NCBI GenBank assembly: GCA_017481725.1
Contig: JAFUOX010000014.1
Location: 1 to 44,276, forward strand
Direction: 5' to 3'
DNA length: 44,276 nucleotides
Source: Kiritimatiellia bacterium
Lineage (GTDB): Bacteria; Verrucomicrobiota; Kiritimatiellia; RFP12; UBA3636
Below the pieces are notes generated by a model, which ran no database searches, was not told where the DNA came from, and saw only the letters and a program-made list of their open reading frames with translations. Shown one piece after another: positions 26,312 to 34,436 of the stretch (the first letter of the stretch is position 1; each line of letters begins with the position of its first letter). The position numbers were made by a program, and so were the translations under genes.

Positions 26312-27898
26312 ATGAATAGCACACTAGAAAAACTAGCTGAAGAATATGAGCTACCATATCTTCCTGAAATTACAACTGATCAACTTCCCAAAGAGCTACT
26401 CCCTCTCTTGCCTCTTCAATGGGCAAAGGACTTCTGTGTTATTCCTATTCAAATTGAAGAAAAGCTACATCTTGCAATGTCAAAGCTTGAAAACTTTTCT
26501 ATTATCCAACAAGCAAGCCTTCTATTAAACAAAGAATTAGAGCCTGCATTTGCTCCAAAAGAATGCATCATCAGTGTTTTAGAAAAACTTGAGCTCGGTG
26601 CGGCTGCCGATATTCCGCATGAAGACAACAAAAAAAACACCACCAGCACATTGCCACAAAACGACCATAATCCACCTGTAACCACCCACACTGCTCAACC
26701 AATTTTTTCCGATTTGCTTTCAGATTCTGACAACCAGCCTATCACACAATTTATCAACAACATCATTCTTGAGGCTATCCGTAGAGATGCATCTGACATC
26801 CATCTCGAACCAGAAGAGAATGGCGCCGTGCGCATTCGCTATCGCCTAGATGGTAAGCTCTATGATTATCAAAGCTCACAACCTAACCAAGTGCTTCAAA
26901 TCGTTTCACGCATCAAGGTTATGTCCAATATGGATATTACCGAGCGACGCCTTCCACAGGATGGCATGACTCAGGTTCGCGTGGCTAACCGCATTGTTGA
27001 TATCCGTGTCTCAACAATTCCTGTTGCTACAGGAGAGCGCGTGGTATTGCGTCTATTAAATCGAGACCGCTCTCTCCTCCCTCTAAATCATTTAGGAATG
27101 CCAAACAATGCTCTTGAGGGCTTCTCTAATGCTTTAAATCAACCAAATGGCATTATCGTTGTTTCTGGGCCTACAGGCTCTGGTAAAACAACTACTCTTT
27201 ACTCTGCACTTGGCACAATGGATTCTATTCGCAGAAATATTCTAACAATTGAAGATCCGATTGAATATCGTATTCCAAATATTGCACAGATTCAAGTTAA
27301 ACCAAAAATTGGATTAACCTTTGCTTCTGGCCTACGCCACATTCTGCGCCAAGATCCAGATGTAATTCTTGTTGGAGAAACACGTGATGCTGAAACCGCG
27401 GAAATTGCTGTCCGTTCTTCATTAACTGGACACCTAGTGCTAACAACCCTTCACACAAATGATGCACCTGCCGCTGTTATGCGCCTAACAGATATGGGCA
27501 TTGAACCATACCTACTTGCTTCTTGCTTGCGTGGCGTGCTTGCACAGCGCCTCGTACGCTGCGTCTGCCCACACTGCCACGAGATTGCAGACATCTCCAC
27601 ACTGCCACCACATGAGGCAGCTATCGCAGAGGCAGCTGGAGCAAAAACAATTGCCATAGCTAAGGGCTGCCCAAAGTGTCGCGAAGGATTTATCGGCAGA
27701 ATCGGCATTTTTGAATTTATGCCTTGCACACCAAATGTTGCAGCAGCAATTCACTCTGGTAAGCTCTCAGCAAATGAATTACGCAATATTGTTGCAAATG
27801 AGCCAACATGGTGTGCAATGAAGGATGATGCCGCACAAAAACTCCGCAACCACATTACAACACCTGCTGAATTAATCGCATCAATAGGTCAATTTTAA
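26312..27898 (+). CDS. Second GspE/PilB-family secretion or pilus ATPase
   Basis: The 528-residue ATPase is a paralogue of the one at 1962-3674. It has a shorter, more divergent N-terminal domain (about 1-130), and a Pro/Thr/His-rich linker precedes the catalytic part. The catalytic part has Walker A GPTGSGKT at 286-293, an Asp box, Walker B DPDVILVGETRD, the His box TGHLVLTTLHTND and a zinc module (CPHCH and CPKCREG). Key residues are intact, so it should be an active ATPase. Its stop overlaps the start of the transglutaminase-like gene by one base (TAATG), implying coupled translation. No pilin or secretin gene is near. It may be dedicated to a secretion system distinct from that of the first ATPase. 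Confidence 0.93.
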   Translation: MNSTLEKLAEEYELPYLPEITTDQLPKELLPLLPLQWAKDFCVIPIQIEEKLHLAMSKLENFSIIQQASLLLNKELEPAFAPKECIISVLEKLELGAAADIPHEDNKKNTTSTLPQNDHNPPVTTHTAQPIFSDLLSDSDNQPITQFINNIILEAIRRDASDIHLEPEENGAVRIRYRLDGKLYDYQSSQPNQVLQIVSRIKVMSNMDITERRLPQDGMTQVRVANRIVDIRVSTIPVATGERVVLRLLNRDRSLLPLNHLGMPNNALEGFSNALNQPNGIIVVSGPTGSGKTTTLYSALGTMDSIRRNILTIEDPIEYRIPNIAQIQVKPKIGLTFASGLRHILRQDPDVILVGETRDAETAEIAVRSSLTGHLVLTTLHTNDAPAAVMRLTDMGIEPYLLASCLRGVLAQRLVRCVCPHCHEIADISTLPPHEAAIAEAAGAKTIAIAKGCPKCREGFIGRIGIFEFMPCTPNVAAAIHSGKLSANELRNIVANEPTWCAMKDDAAQKLRNHITTPAELIASIGQF

Positions 27899-29634
27899 TG
27901 AATAATATTAGCCCTGAAAAACAGCGAGAGCTTGAAAAAAAATCCTCCGCAATCTCCCTGTCAGATATGGAAATGTTTATTTTTCCAGATCTGATTTTTA
28001 GCCTTGTTTTGGCAAATATTATGTCGCCAATCCTTTGGCGCTGGCGCGATGACCCTTGGTTTACAGAATTTAACAAGCGTGGCTCTGTTGCTCGAATCAA
28101 TCGACTCAAGCAATACATAATGGATCATTACACCTTCAATCTTGATCTTGAAACTTGGGGGCTCACTACTCAAGAAAAAGAGCTTGCTCGCTTTAATAGC
28201 TTTATTGATAGAGAGACTCTTTCAAAATCAAATGCTCTATTTGGCTATGAAGGAGATAAGTATTATTTTGATATTGATATCCGCAGACACTTTGGCTTAG
28301 ATAAATATAATACAAATGTTATCCCTTATTGGAAAACAGAAACACTTGAAGCAATGACTGCATTTTCCAAAAAGCCAGGCTATAACACTGGTGCAGGAGA
28401 ATGTGTCTCTCTTGCAGCTCTATATGCTGCTGCCCTCTTTGTTGTGCTAGATATTCCGCTAGAACAAATTTATTTAATGGCAACACCTCTCCACTCACAG
28501 AACTTTGTTGATTTAGGTGATGGCATTATCACAAATAATCGCCGCATCGTCACAAAAAATATGTGGTTCAACGGAACAGAGCTTTCTGCTCAGGCTCGTC
28601 GTGCTATTGAACATGAAAACATAACATTTGTCACTCACTGTTCTGGTTGGATTCACACAATTTATGACACTGCCACTATTTCAAAGGCAACAATTGAAAG
28701 CTTCTCAACAAAGCTTACAAACTACCTTGCCACAAGCCTTACACCTGAAATACTTGGCAACTTTCTTCGCCAATATCCAGAAGCTCAAAATTGCTTTGTA
28801 GTAAAATATATCATCAATGGTCATCTTCATTATCTGCCACTTTCAAGAGCTTTTGCTTATGAAAGAGACACTCCGTTTAAGGTCACAGATAATACTCGCC
28901 AACAATTGCTTGCAACTATTGACCAAGAGGAAATGCATTCCGCTATCTGCCAACAATGCATTGTGCTTGATGACCTTGAAAGCTATCTTCGACAATATCC
29001 TGTTGATATCAATTCTGAGGATGACATTGCCCGACTTGAGCAACGCCTTTGCTCTAATTGCATAAATATCAAGGAAACACTTAAGCATTTAATTGCATTC
29101 TGCAAAACAACACCTCGCCTACCAAAGCATTCCGAAAAGCAATTTATTTCGCAAGGCACTCCTCTCGGTATTGTTCCTGGAATGTCTCGCGATGAAATCA
29201 TTAAGCGTGTATATGCAATAAAAGATGAGAATGAATATTGTAAGATGGCTCTCTATGCTTGGCGTGATTTAAGAAACACAGAGCTTGAGCCTTTTATAAA
29301 GGCAGCACTTGAGCGCAATCCTGTTTGTATTGAAGCTACTCAAGAGTTTGTGGATGACACAGCACTATGCAACGCCATTACCACAAAGCTTACAAATGAA
29401 TCTATTTATGAGGAAACCTTTAGACTTGCACAACCGGATGAGGTATGGAACTACCAAAGTGGAGATGGACTTGAGCAAGCAATTATGCTTGCAACAATTT
29501 TAAAGGCTCGCAATCCTGATTCTGCTATAGAAATTACTATTGCAAATAATATGGCAACACTAACAAGAAATGGCGAGACCTTATTTACAGCAAAAACACA
29601 AAAAACAATTTCAACAAATTTAATTAATCTTTAA
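27898..29634 (+). CDS. Uncharacterised protein with a transglutaminase-like catalytic core
   Basis: The 578-residue protein belongs to no family I can name with confidence. Its first third ends in a segment that fits the transglutaminase-like (papain-like) fold. C169 lies in GAGECVSLAALYAAALF, followed about 30 residues later by PLHSQNFVD, which supplies H199 and D205. The order Cys-His-Asp and the ALFVVLDIPLEQIYLM between them match the GIP-like strand of the fold. No signal peptide is evident. A second Cys pair near 345 (CQQC) and two more near 400 (CSNC) could bind metal. Translation is coupled to the GspE ATPase, so a link to secretion or pseudopilin handling is plausible but unproven. 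Whether it is a protease, transferase or inactive is open. Confidence 0.6.
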   Translation: MNNISPEKQRELEKKSSAISLSDMEMFIFPDLIFSLVLANIMSPILWRWRDDPWFTEFNKRGSVARINRLKQYIMDHYTFNLDLETWGLTTQEKELARFNSFIDRETLSKSNALFGYEGDKYYFDIDIRRHFGLDKYNTNVIPYWKTETLEAMTAFSKKPGYNTGAGECVSLAALYAAALFVVLDIPLEQIYLMATPLHSQNFVDLGDGIITNNRRIVTKNMWFNGTELSAQARRAIEHENITFVTHCSGWIHTIYDTATISKATIESFSTKLTNYLATSLTPEILGNFLRQYPEAQNCFVVKYIINGHLHYLPLSRAFAYERDTPFKVTDNTRQQLLATIDQEEMHSAICQQCIVLDDLESYLRQYPVDINSEDDIARLEQRLCSNCINIKETLKHLIAFCKTTPRLPKHSEKQFISQGTPLGIVPGMSRDEIIKRVYAIKDENEYCKMALYAWRDLRNTELEPFIKAALERNPVCIEATQEFVDDTALCNAITTKLTNESIYEETFRLAQPDEVWNYQSGDGLEQAIMLATILKARNPDSAIEITIANNMATLTRNGETLFTAKTQKTISTNLINL

Positions 29635-29661
29635 AATATATAAATTCAAAAGGAATAAAAA

Positions 29662-30510
29662 ATGTCAGAAAACACTTGTCCAAATAGAACAGAAGCTTGT
29701 GGCAATTGCACTGGTTCAGGGAATTGCCAAGACGATTCAGAGAAGAAAATTCGCAGCTGCTTAGCAAACGTTAAGCACAAGATAGCCATCATGTCTGGTA
29801 AAGGTGGTGTTGGCAAAAGCACTGTTGCAGTTAATTTAGCAATCGCCCTTGCAAAGCAAGGTAAAAAGGTTGGCTTACTAGACGTAGATATCAATGGTCC
29901 AAGCATTCCAAAAATGTTAGGAAATGTTTGTGCTGATGTCTATTCTGAGAATGGCAAGCTCATTCCTCATGAGACACATGGCATCAAGGTTGTTTCTATT
30001 GGTTATTTTCTACCAAATCCTGACGATGCAATTATCTTACGCGGTCCAGCAAAGAATGGCGTAATCCAGCAATTCATTTCTGATGTTGTTTGGGGAGATT
30101 TAGATTATTTGATTGTTGACTGTCCTCCAGGAACTGGAGATGAGCCTCTTGGCATTTGCCAGCGCATTCCTGATCCAACAGGTGCTATCATTGTTACAAC
30201 ACCACAAGAGGTTGCAGCAAATGATGTTCGTAAATCACTCAACTTCTGTTTGAAGCTAGAATTTCCAATTCTAGGAATTGTTGAAAATATGAGTGGCTTT
30301 ATTTGTCCAAAATGTGGCGAGCTAACAAATATTTTTGCTCAAGGAGCTGGCAAAACTCTAGCAATGGAATTTAATACAGTTCTTCTTGGACAAATTCCAA
30401 TTGATCCAATCGTATGCATGGGTGGCGATTCAGGCAATCCAATTGCTGGAGAAGACACTCCTTCTCCAATTCGTGATGCATTCAATAGCATCTGTGCAAA
30501 GCTCCCATAA
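29662..30510 (+). CDS. mrp: Mrp/Nbp35-type Fe-S cluster carrier ATPase
   Basis: The 282-residue P-loop ATPase belongs to the Mrp/Nbp35 family that carries [4Fe-4S] clusters to target proteins. The deviant Walker A motif GKGGVGKS is at 46-53. The switch motif DVDINGPS, the DCPPGTGDEP block and the Fe-S-binding C215-x2-C218 (CPKC) are all present. The N-terminal 45 residues are not the DUF59 domain of most bacterial Mrp proteins but a cysteine-rich leader with C13-x2-C16-x5-C22, the same spacing as in eukaryotic Nbp35. It follows the transglutaminase-like gene by 27 bases with an AAAAGGAA ribosome binding site. A strong terminator ends the transcript. It probably receives clusters from NifU-NifS upstream. 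Confidence 0.94.
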   Translation: MSENTCPNRTEACGNCTGSGNCQDDSEKKIRSCLANVKHKIAIMSGKGGVGKSTVAVNLAIALAKQGKKVGLLDVDINGPSIPKMLGNVCADVYSENGKLIPHETHGIKVVSIGYFLPNPDDAIILRGPAKNGVIQQFISDVVWGDLDYLIVDCPPGTGDEPLGICQRIPDPTGAIIVTTPQEVAANDVRKSLNFCLKLEFPILGIVENMSGFICPKCGELTNIFAQGAGKTLAMEFNTVLLGQIPIDPIVCMGGDSGNPIAGEDTPSPIRDAFNSICAKLP

Positions 30511-30524
30511 TTTTTAGCAACATT

Positions 30525-30563
30525 AAAAAAGCTCTCCACAATTTAATTTTTGGAGAGCTTTTT
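30525..30563 (+). terminator. Intrinsic terminator after mrp
   Basis: A-rich AAAAAAGCTCTCCA (from 30525) pairs with TGGAGAGCTTTTT (30551-30563). The stem is GC-containing and ends in a T tract, 15 bases past the stop codon. Confidence 0.92.
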
Positions 30564-30843
30564 GTTGCTCTCTATCCCCAATAACTTGCTAACTAATAAA
30601 CTGATTCTAAATGCCAATTTAATAACTTGCAAACTTTTTCTGTATTGGATGATTACCAAGCTTCCAATTTTTCAGTTCGTTGGCTATAAAAGAGAGAAAA
30701 ACAAACTTTTGCTAACTGCTACACTTCCTACAAAAAGCTTTATCTATATTTGTTTAAGCAGTGCTTAACACCTAGTGTAGCAACATAACCCTTATCAATA
30801 CTTATTCGTATTTTCTATAATTTTGGGTTTATGATAAAAAAAA

Positions 30844-30920
30844 TGGTCGGAGAGGCGGGATTCGAACCCACGACAGCCAGTTCCCAAAACTGGTGCGCTA
30901 CCAGACTGCGCTACTCTCCG
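30844..30920 (-). tRNA. tRNA-Pro (anticodon UGG)
   Basis: On the - strand the sequence folds into a 77-base cloverleaf with an encoded CCA end. The acceptor arm CGGAGAG pairs with CTCTCCG. The anticodon arm CCAGT/ACTGG encloses a 7-base loop with TGG at positions 34-36, and the T-arm carries GTTCGAATC. Discriminator base A precedes CCA (30844-30846). The 3' end faces mrp; the island lies on the 5' side. Confidence is high because all arms are complete. Confidence 0.97.
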
Positions 30921-31125
30921 ACTTGTTGAATTAAAAATATGCCCGTAAGTATACATCATCACAAAACAAAAATCAAGCACTTTTTTTACTTTTTTACGAA
31001 AATTTCATAATTAAATTTAAAACTCAATTTTCATGACAGTTAAGATGCTTGCACTTAGCAAGTTACGCATACAACAAACGTGATGCACTTAACGCCACTG
31101 TGACACATAAAATAAGTATTAGCTA

Positions 31126-31168
31126 TTTAAGCAGTGCTAGAAGCTATTGCTTCTAAAGCACTGTTAAA
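31126..31168 (-). terminator. Hairpin between tRNA-Pro and the zinc-ribbon gene
   Basis: Inverted arms built on GCAGTGCTAGAAGC (31131-31144) and GCTTCTAAAGCACTG (31149-31163) enclose a TATT loop with a small bulge. It sits 20 bases downstream of the stop codon of the - strand gene ending at 31188, where a terminator is expected, but no long T run follows. Confidence 0.5.
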
Positions 31169-31187
31169 CTTCTACATCACCCTATCT

Positions 31188-32024
31188 TCAACATCCAACT
31201 GATGTATTTGAATTATAGTATGTTTCAAGCAAAGCTTTTGCCTCGTAAAGAACACACCAAAGGCCATAAATTGGATTATATGCTGTGCGGATTTTGAAAA
31301 GTAGCTTTTCCTCATGCAAATTATTTGGATTAGGGCCAAATTCTTTTTTATGCATTGGAGAGTGCTTCTCCCCATAAACTTCAGCAAACCCTCCTTCATT
31401 ACTTAACCACATTTTCTTTTTAAATAAGAGAGTTCCAACATTATCTCCAGCCTTTATATGAAAGGTTGAAGGGAATTGTTCATTTCTAGCAATGGCTTTA
31501 GCAGACATTTCATCCAATTCAACAAGCTTCTCAAGAGCTAATGATATATATGCATCAAGGAGCTTACCATCAAATACATTTTGAATATTGTTCAGACTAA
31601 AACTTTCTGCATTTACTTGTGGCACAATAAATAAATCCTTCTCCTTCAATGAACGCACCTGTGTAACCATGTATATAACAGAGCAATCAGGAACATCTCT
31701 AAATGTTGTATTGCAAGAAGGACAATACCAATATGAAAATTTTCCAATCCCAGAAAGCATTGAGCCACCACAGCCAACAAGTGCTGTTCGGCCATGGCAA
31801 TGCTTACATGGCTTATATTCCATATTTTCCCATAATCTTACAAGATCACCAAGGGTTTTTATACCCAATCCATAAAATTGAAATCCCTCTTTATTCTGCT
31901 TTTTCTTCCCATTTGGAAACAAATGCATATACTCAGGGATAGGGCAATTTGAAATTTCTAGATTTGATAATACGTATGGACCTGTACGTAGGATTAGTTT
32001 TACGAATTCTTCGAATGTCATCAT
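31188..32024 (-). CDS. Uncharacterised protein with a zinc ribbon
   Basis: The 278-residue protein is not recognised. It contains a compact zinc-ribbon motif with C73-x2-C76 (CKHC) and C101-x2-C104 (CPSC), with C85 between. A helical, acidic N-terminal segment precedes it, and an alpha/beta part of about 170 residues ends in ALLETYYNSNTSVG. No signal peptide or membrane segment is evident. An AAAGGGA ribosome binding site lies 7 bases before the first ATG of the MM start. It is the most 3' gene of the - strand block and is 366 bases from the FGE-like gene, so co-transcription is uncertain. Function cannot be proposed; a nucleic-acid-binding role is only one possibility. Confidence 0.55.
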   Translation of the reverse strand: MMTFEEFVKLILRTGPYVLSNLEISNCPIPEYMHLFPNGKKKQNKEGFQFYGLGIKTLGDLVRLWENMEYKPCKHCHGRTALVGCGGSMLSGIGKFSYWYCPSCNTTFRDVPDCSVIYMVTQVRSLKEKDLFIVPQVNAESFSLNNIQNVFDGKLLDAYISLALEKLVELDEMSAKAIARNEQFPSTFHIKAGDNVGTLLFKKKMWLSNEGGFAEVYGEKHSPMHKKEFGPNPNNLHEEKLLFKIRTAYNPIYGLWCVLYEAKALLETYYNSNTSVGC

Positions 32025-32390
32025 TTTTATTCCCTTTCATAATACCATCAAGGGAAGGAATTCGCGAAAAGCATTTAATGCTTGAGAACATTTTTTCGCT
32101 ATTGCGAACGCATCCTTCTCTCCACCGTGGTGTTCTCACTCGGTTGGCATAGCCAATTTTGGCTAACTCTTGATGTTAAATACCGCTTGTATTTTTAAAA
32201 ATATGCCGTAATTATATCTTTTAAAAAATTAAAAGCAAGACAAATGTTAATTTTTCCACAATATGCATCTAAAAATTTCACCGGCCTCTTTGTTGGCTCT
32301 TGCTCCACGCTGAGACGCAGAGTATGTGTGATGGGCGTATGGTAGCGAAAGTGCACTTCAAAATAGGGCGTATATGCACCGTTTTTAGTT
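32025..32390. other. Gene-free gap with structured elements
   Basis: I see no gene here. It holds a nested hairpin: GCGAAAA (32064-32070) against TTTTTTCGC (32091-32099), enclosing the palindrome AAGCATTTAATGCTT (32069-32083). A GTTGGC/GCCAA-type inverted pair lies near 32142-32166. A short frame from 32195 to 32428 overlaps the FGE gene end and is unconvincing. A GAGACGCAGAG word near 32312 matches the repeat vocabulary seen elsewhere. Confidence 0.5.
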
Positions 32391-33134
32391 TTATGAATTT
32401 TTTCTGAAACAGTTGATACTAATCCCATCTAAATCTACCTCTTTCGTACGTGCTAAATAATCCTCCTCTTTCTCTGCAACAAGACGAAACCCTACAAAAC
32501 AAACTTGTTCATCCCAAGATTGTTTTCCTAGTTCTTCATCAGATGCAAACCATCTCCATTCAAACGGAAAATTTTCTATTTCATCATCGAAGTAAGTACC
32601 GCACATATAAACGCCGGGATTATCTGGGTCTGGGTGGAACGAATCTGTCCATTCCATGACATTTCCAATCATATCGTATAGACCTCTTTTGTTTGGTTTC
32701 TTTTGTCCTACTGGATGAGTCACAGTACCAGAATTTTCTGAATACCAACCCTGCTCATCTAAAAGCTTATTTCGTTCCTCTTGTGATAGAGAATCGTAGT
32801 CATGACTGCACAGATCTAAAGCGTGGTTCCATTCTTTAATAGATGGCAAACGAAACACCAAACCAGCCTCTTTAACTTCATGTGTTTGATTGAGTTTATC
32901 AATAAAACTACGACAATCGACCCAAGAGACATTTTCTACCGGACGAAGCTCTTCGCCTGTAAAATACGATGGATTATTTCCCATTACGGCTTTCCATTGT
33001 GCTTGTGTGACCTGATAAGCGCTTATTAGATACAAAGGGAAATTATGCTCTTTATCTTCTGATATTAGAACCATATTATTAATTATATCTGCTACAGTGT
33101 ATGCAGACACCTTATTTTTAATTTCACCACCCAT
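32391..33134 (-). CDS. FGE/SUMF1-fold protein lacking copper-site cysteines
   Basis: The 247-residue protein has the fold signature of the formylglycine-generating enzyme family. It includes YQVTQAQWKAVMGNNPSYF (about 40-58), VENVSWVDCRSF (66-77), FRLPSIKEWNHAL (94-106), NKRGLYDMIGNVMEWT (148-163) and a final CFVGFRLV (212-219). In true FGE enzymes a segment before the C terminus carries two cysteines that bind copper and drive oxidation; here that region reads CGTYFDDEIENFPFEW and has no such pair. It is therefore probably a binding protein. A well-placed AAAGGAG lies 8 bases before the start. About 30 charged residues follow the domain. It could be a C-type-lectin-like recognition protein. 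No reverse transcriptase or template repeat is near. Confidence 0.8.
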   Translation of the reverse strand: MGGEIKNKVSAYTVADIINNMVLISEDKEHNFPLYLISAYQVTQAQWKAVMGNNPSYFTGEELRPVENVSWVDCRSFIDKLNQTHEVKEAGLVFRLPSIKEWNHALDLCSHDYDSLSQEERNKLLDEQGWYSENSGTVTHPVGQKKPNKRGLYDMIGNVMEWTDSFHPDPDNPGVYMCGTYFDDEIENFPFEWRWFASDEELGKQSWDEQVCFVGFRLVAEKEEDYLARTKEVDLDGISINCFRKNS

Positions 33135-33229
33135 AATTATTACTCCTTTAAAGTTTTCTTAACTATGTTTATTAATATACCACAGTCAAATTTAAAAGTA
33201 TCCTAAAAATAAAAAAAATAAGCCGAACG

Positions 33230-33560
33230 CAGAGCACACGTAGTGTGGTTTTCTCAGCGTGATGGCTAGAAGTACGAGGTTTTTGACAGGATTGACAAGA
33301 TTTGGGCTGATGCTGTGGTGGGTGGCGTGATGCACGTGACACCAAAGGGACGCAACCTCCTACGCCAAGGCTACGGAGGTCGTGTTGAGCGAAAGCAATG
33401 AACGAAAAAGATTCGAAACAACCAGTTCTTAACGTCTAAATGTCTTTAGGTCTAACGACCTTGTCTCTTGTCTCACGTCCCACGTCTCATGTCCAAAGGG
33501 GCGTGTCAACGCGAAGACGCGTCTTGGGCGGTCTAACGTCTAACGTCTTTGGACTAGCGC
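33230..33560. repeat. Gene-free mosaic of word-like repeats
   Basis: There is no gene in this interval. Words present include tgatggctagaagtacgagg (33260-33279, a near copy of 362-381), GACAGGATTGACAAG near 33285, CTCACGTCCCACGTCTC near 33472 (similar to the complement of 384-400), two tandem GTCTAACGTC words near 33531-33547, and the palindrome AAGACGCGTCTT (33514-33525). Mixed repeats of this kind are described in several PVC-type and cyanobacterial genomes as intergenic elements, to my memory. The neighbouring bases up to 33662 and down to 33135 also lack genes. Confidence 0.7.
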
Positions 33561-33662
33561 AGCCGTGCTTGCGAATGCGCTCTCGCACAAAAACAGAATT
33601 CCTCAAGATTAAATAGGATTGATTCTCATACGAAATTGCCCGCAGTCATAAGAGCTTTGCTC

Positions 33663-34436
33663 CTAAGATTTATTATATTTTAATATCTTGGTTTCTTTAT
33701 CTTTCAACATTCTATTGTGCCACTTTAGATATTCAGAACGCTTAGCAGAAATGTTGGGTAATTTTGCAGCAGAATCAATTCCCATTTTCTTTAAATCTTC
33801 TGCAGAGACAAGTTTCGAAACAACTAGAGATCCATCATTAAACGAAAAGGTGATTAAAGCGGCATCAAAAAACGCATCATAGTTTTTGGCAAGCAATAAG
33901 ATATTTTCAGGATCAAGACATTCTGCCTTATTAAAACAACAATCTCGCCAAGGCTTAATATGACTAGCTATTAAGAGCTCCCTTTGTGTAATACCTGTTA
34001 TAACACATGCCTTCGTCGTTTTTAACAAAAAATCTCGAAGTTTATCTTGTCCCAATCGCTTTGATAGCCAAGTCTTCCGTTCCGTATTTGACAATTTATC
34101 TATCTCGCCCCAATAGTCATCCAATATTTTTTTATTGTCTCGATTATCTCCAAAACTATCAATAGCTTGTTTGATATCATCCAATAAAGTAAACAACTGC
34201 AAGTGAATTAATAATTCACCTTTATTGTTTGTCTGGTAGAGTCGTATTGAACGTAATTTTTCAACAATATTTTTATCTCCGCCTAATATGAAGTTTTCAA
34301 CCCCTATCTTTTTAATGTAAACTTGTTTTTTATCATAATTCAACATTAAAATAGACGAATGTGGAAAACTACATGACAAATTTTCCATACAAATATTTTC
34401 TAAAATAAATATTTTTTCTTCGTCATCCCAACACAT
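33663..34436 (-). CDS. HNH endonuclease (HNH_2-like), third gene of the defence operon
   Basis: The 257-residue protein ends in an HNH nuclease domain (about 140-205). The core is ACVITGITQRELLIASHIKP, with H159 the predicted catalytic or metal histidine. N178 follows in ENILLL, and the NYDAFFD block supplies D187 and D191. That His-Asn-Asp spacing fits the PF13391 type of HNH domain common in restriction-like proteins. Residues 1-140 are a poorly conserved domain, possibly for target or partner recognition. Its ATG overlaps the helicase stop by one base (TAATG), so it is made together with the helicase. In a defence system it would be the DNA-cutting arm. It is not one of the two proteins of Druantia type III that I know. 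Confidence 0.85.
   Translation of the reverse strand: MCWDDEEKIFILENICMENLSCSFPHSSILMLNYDKKQVYIKKIGVENFILGGDKNIVEKLRSIRLYQTNNKGELLIHLQLFTLLDDIKQAIDSFGDNRDNKKILDDYWGEIDKLSNTERKTWLSKRLGQDKLRDFLLKTTKACVITGITQRELLIASHIKPWRDCCFNKAECLDPENILLLAKNYDAFFDAALITFSFNDGSLVVSKLVSAEDLKKMGIDSAAKLPNISAKRSEYLKWHNRMLKDKETKILKYNKS

Noticed and set aside
30844..30920. tRNA-Pro as the integration site of the defence island
   Set aside because: Integration normally targets the tRNA 3' end, which here faces mrp; the island lies on the 5' side and no duplicated tRNA 3' fragment was seen.
32195..32428. 77-codon frame on the - strand after the FGE-like gene
   Set aside because: It overlaps the end of the FGE-like gene and has no recognisable features or ribosome binding site.
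32391..33134. Diversity-generating retroelement target protein
   Set aside because: No reverse transcriptase gene and no template/variable repeat pair were seen in the window.
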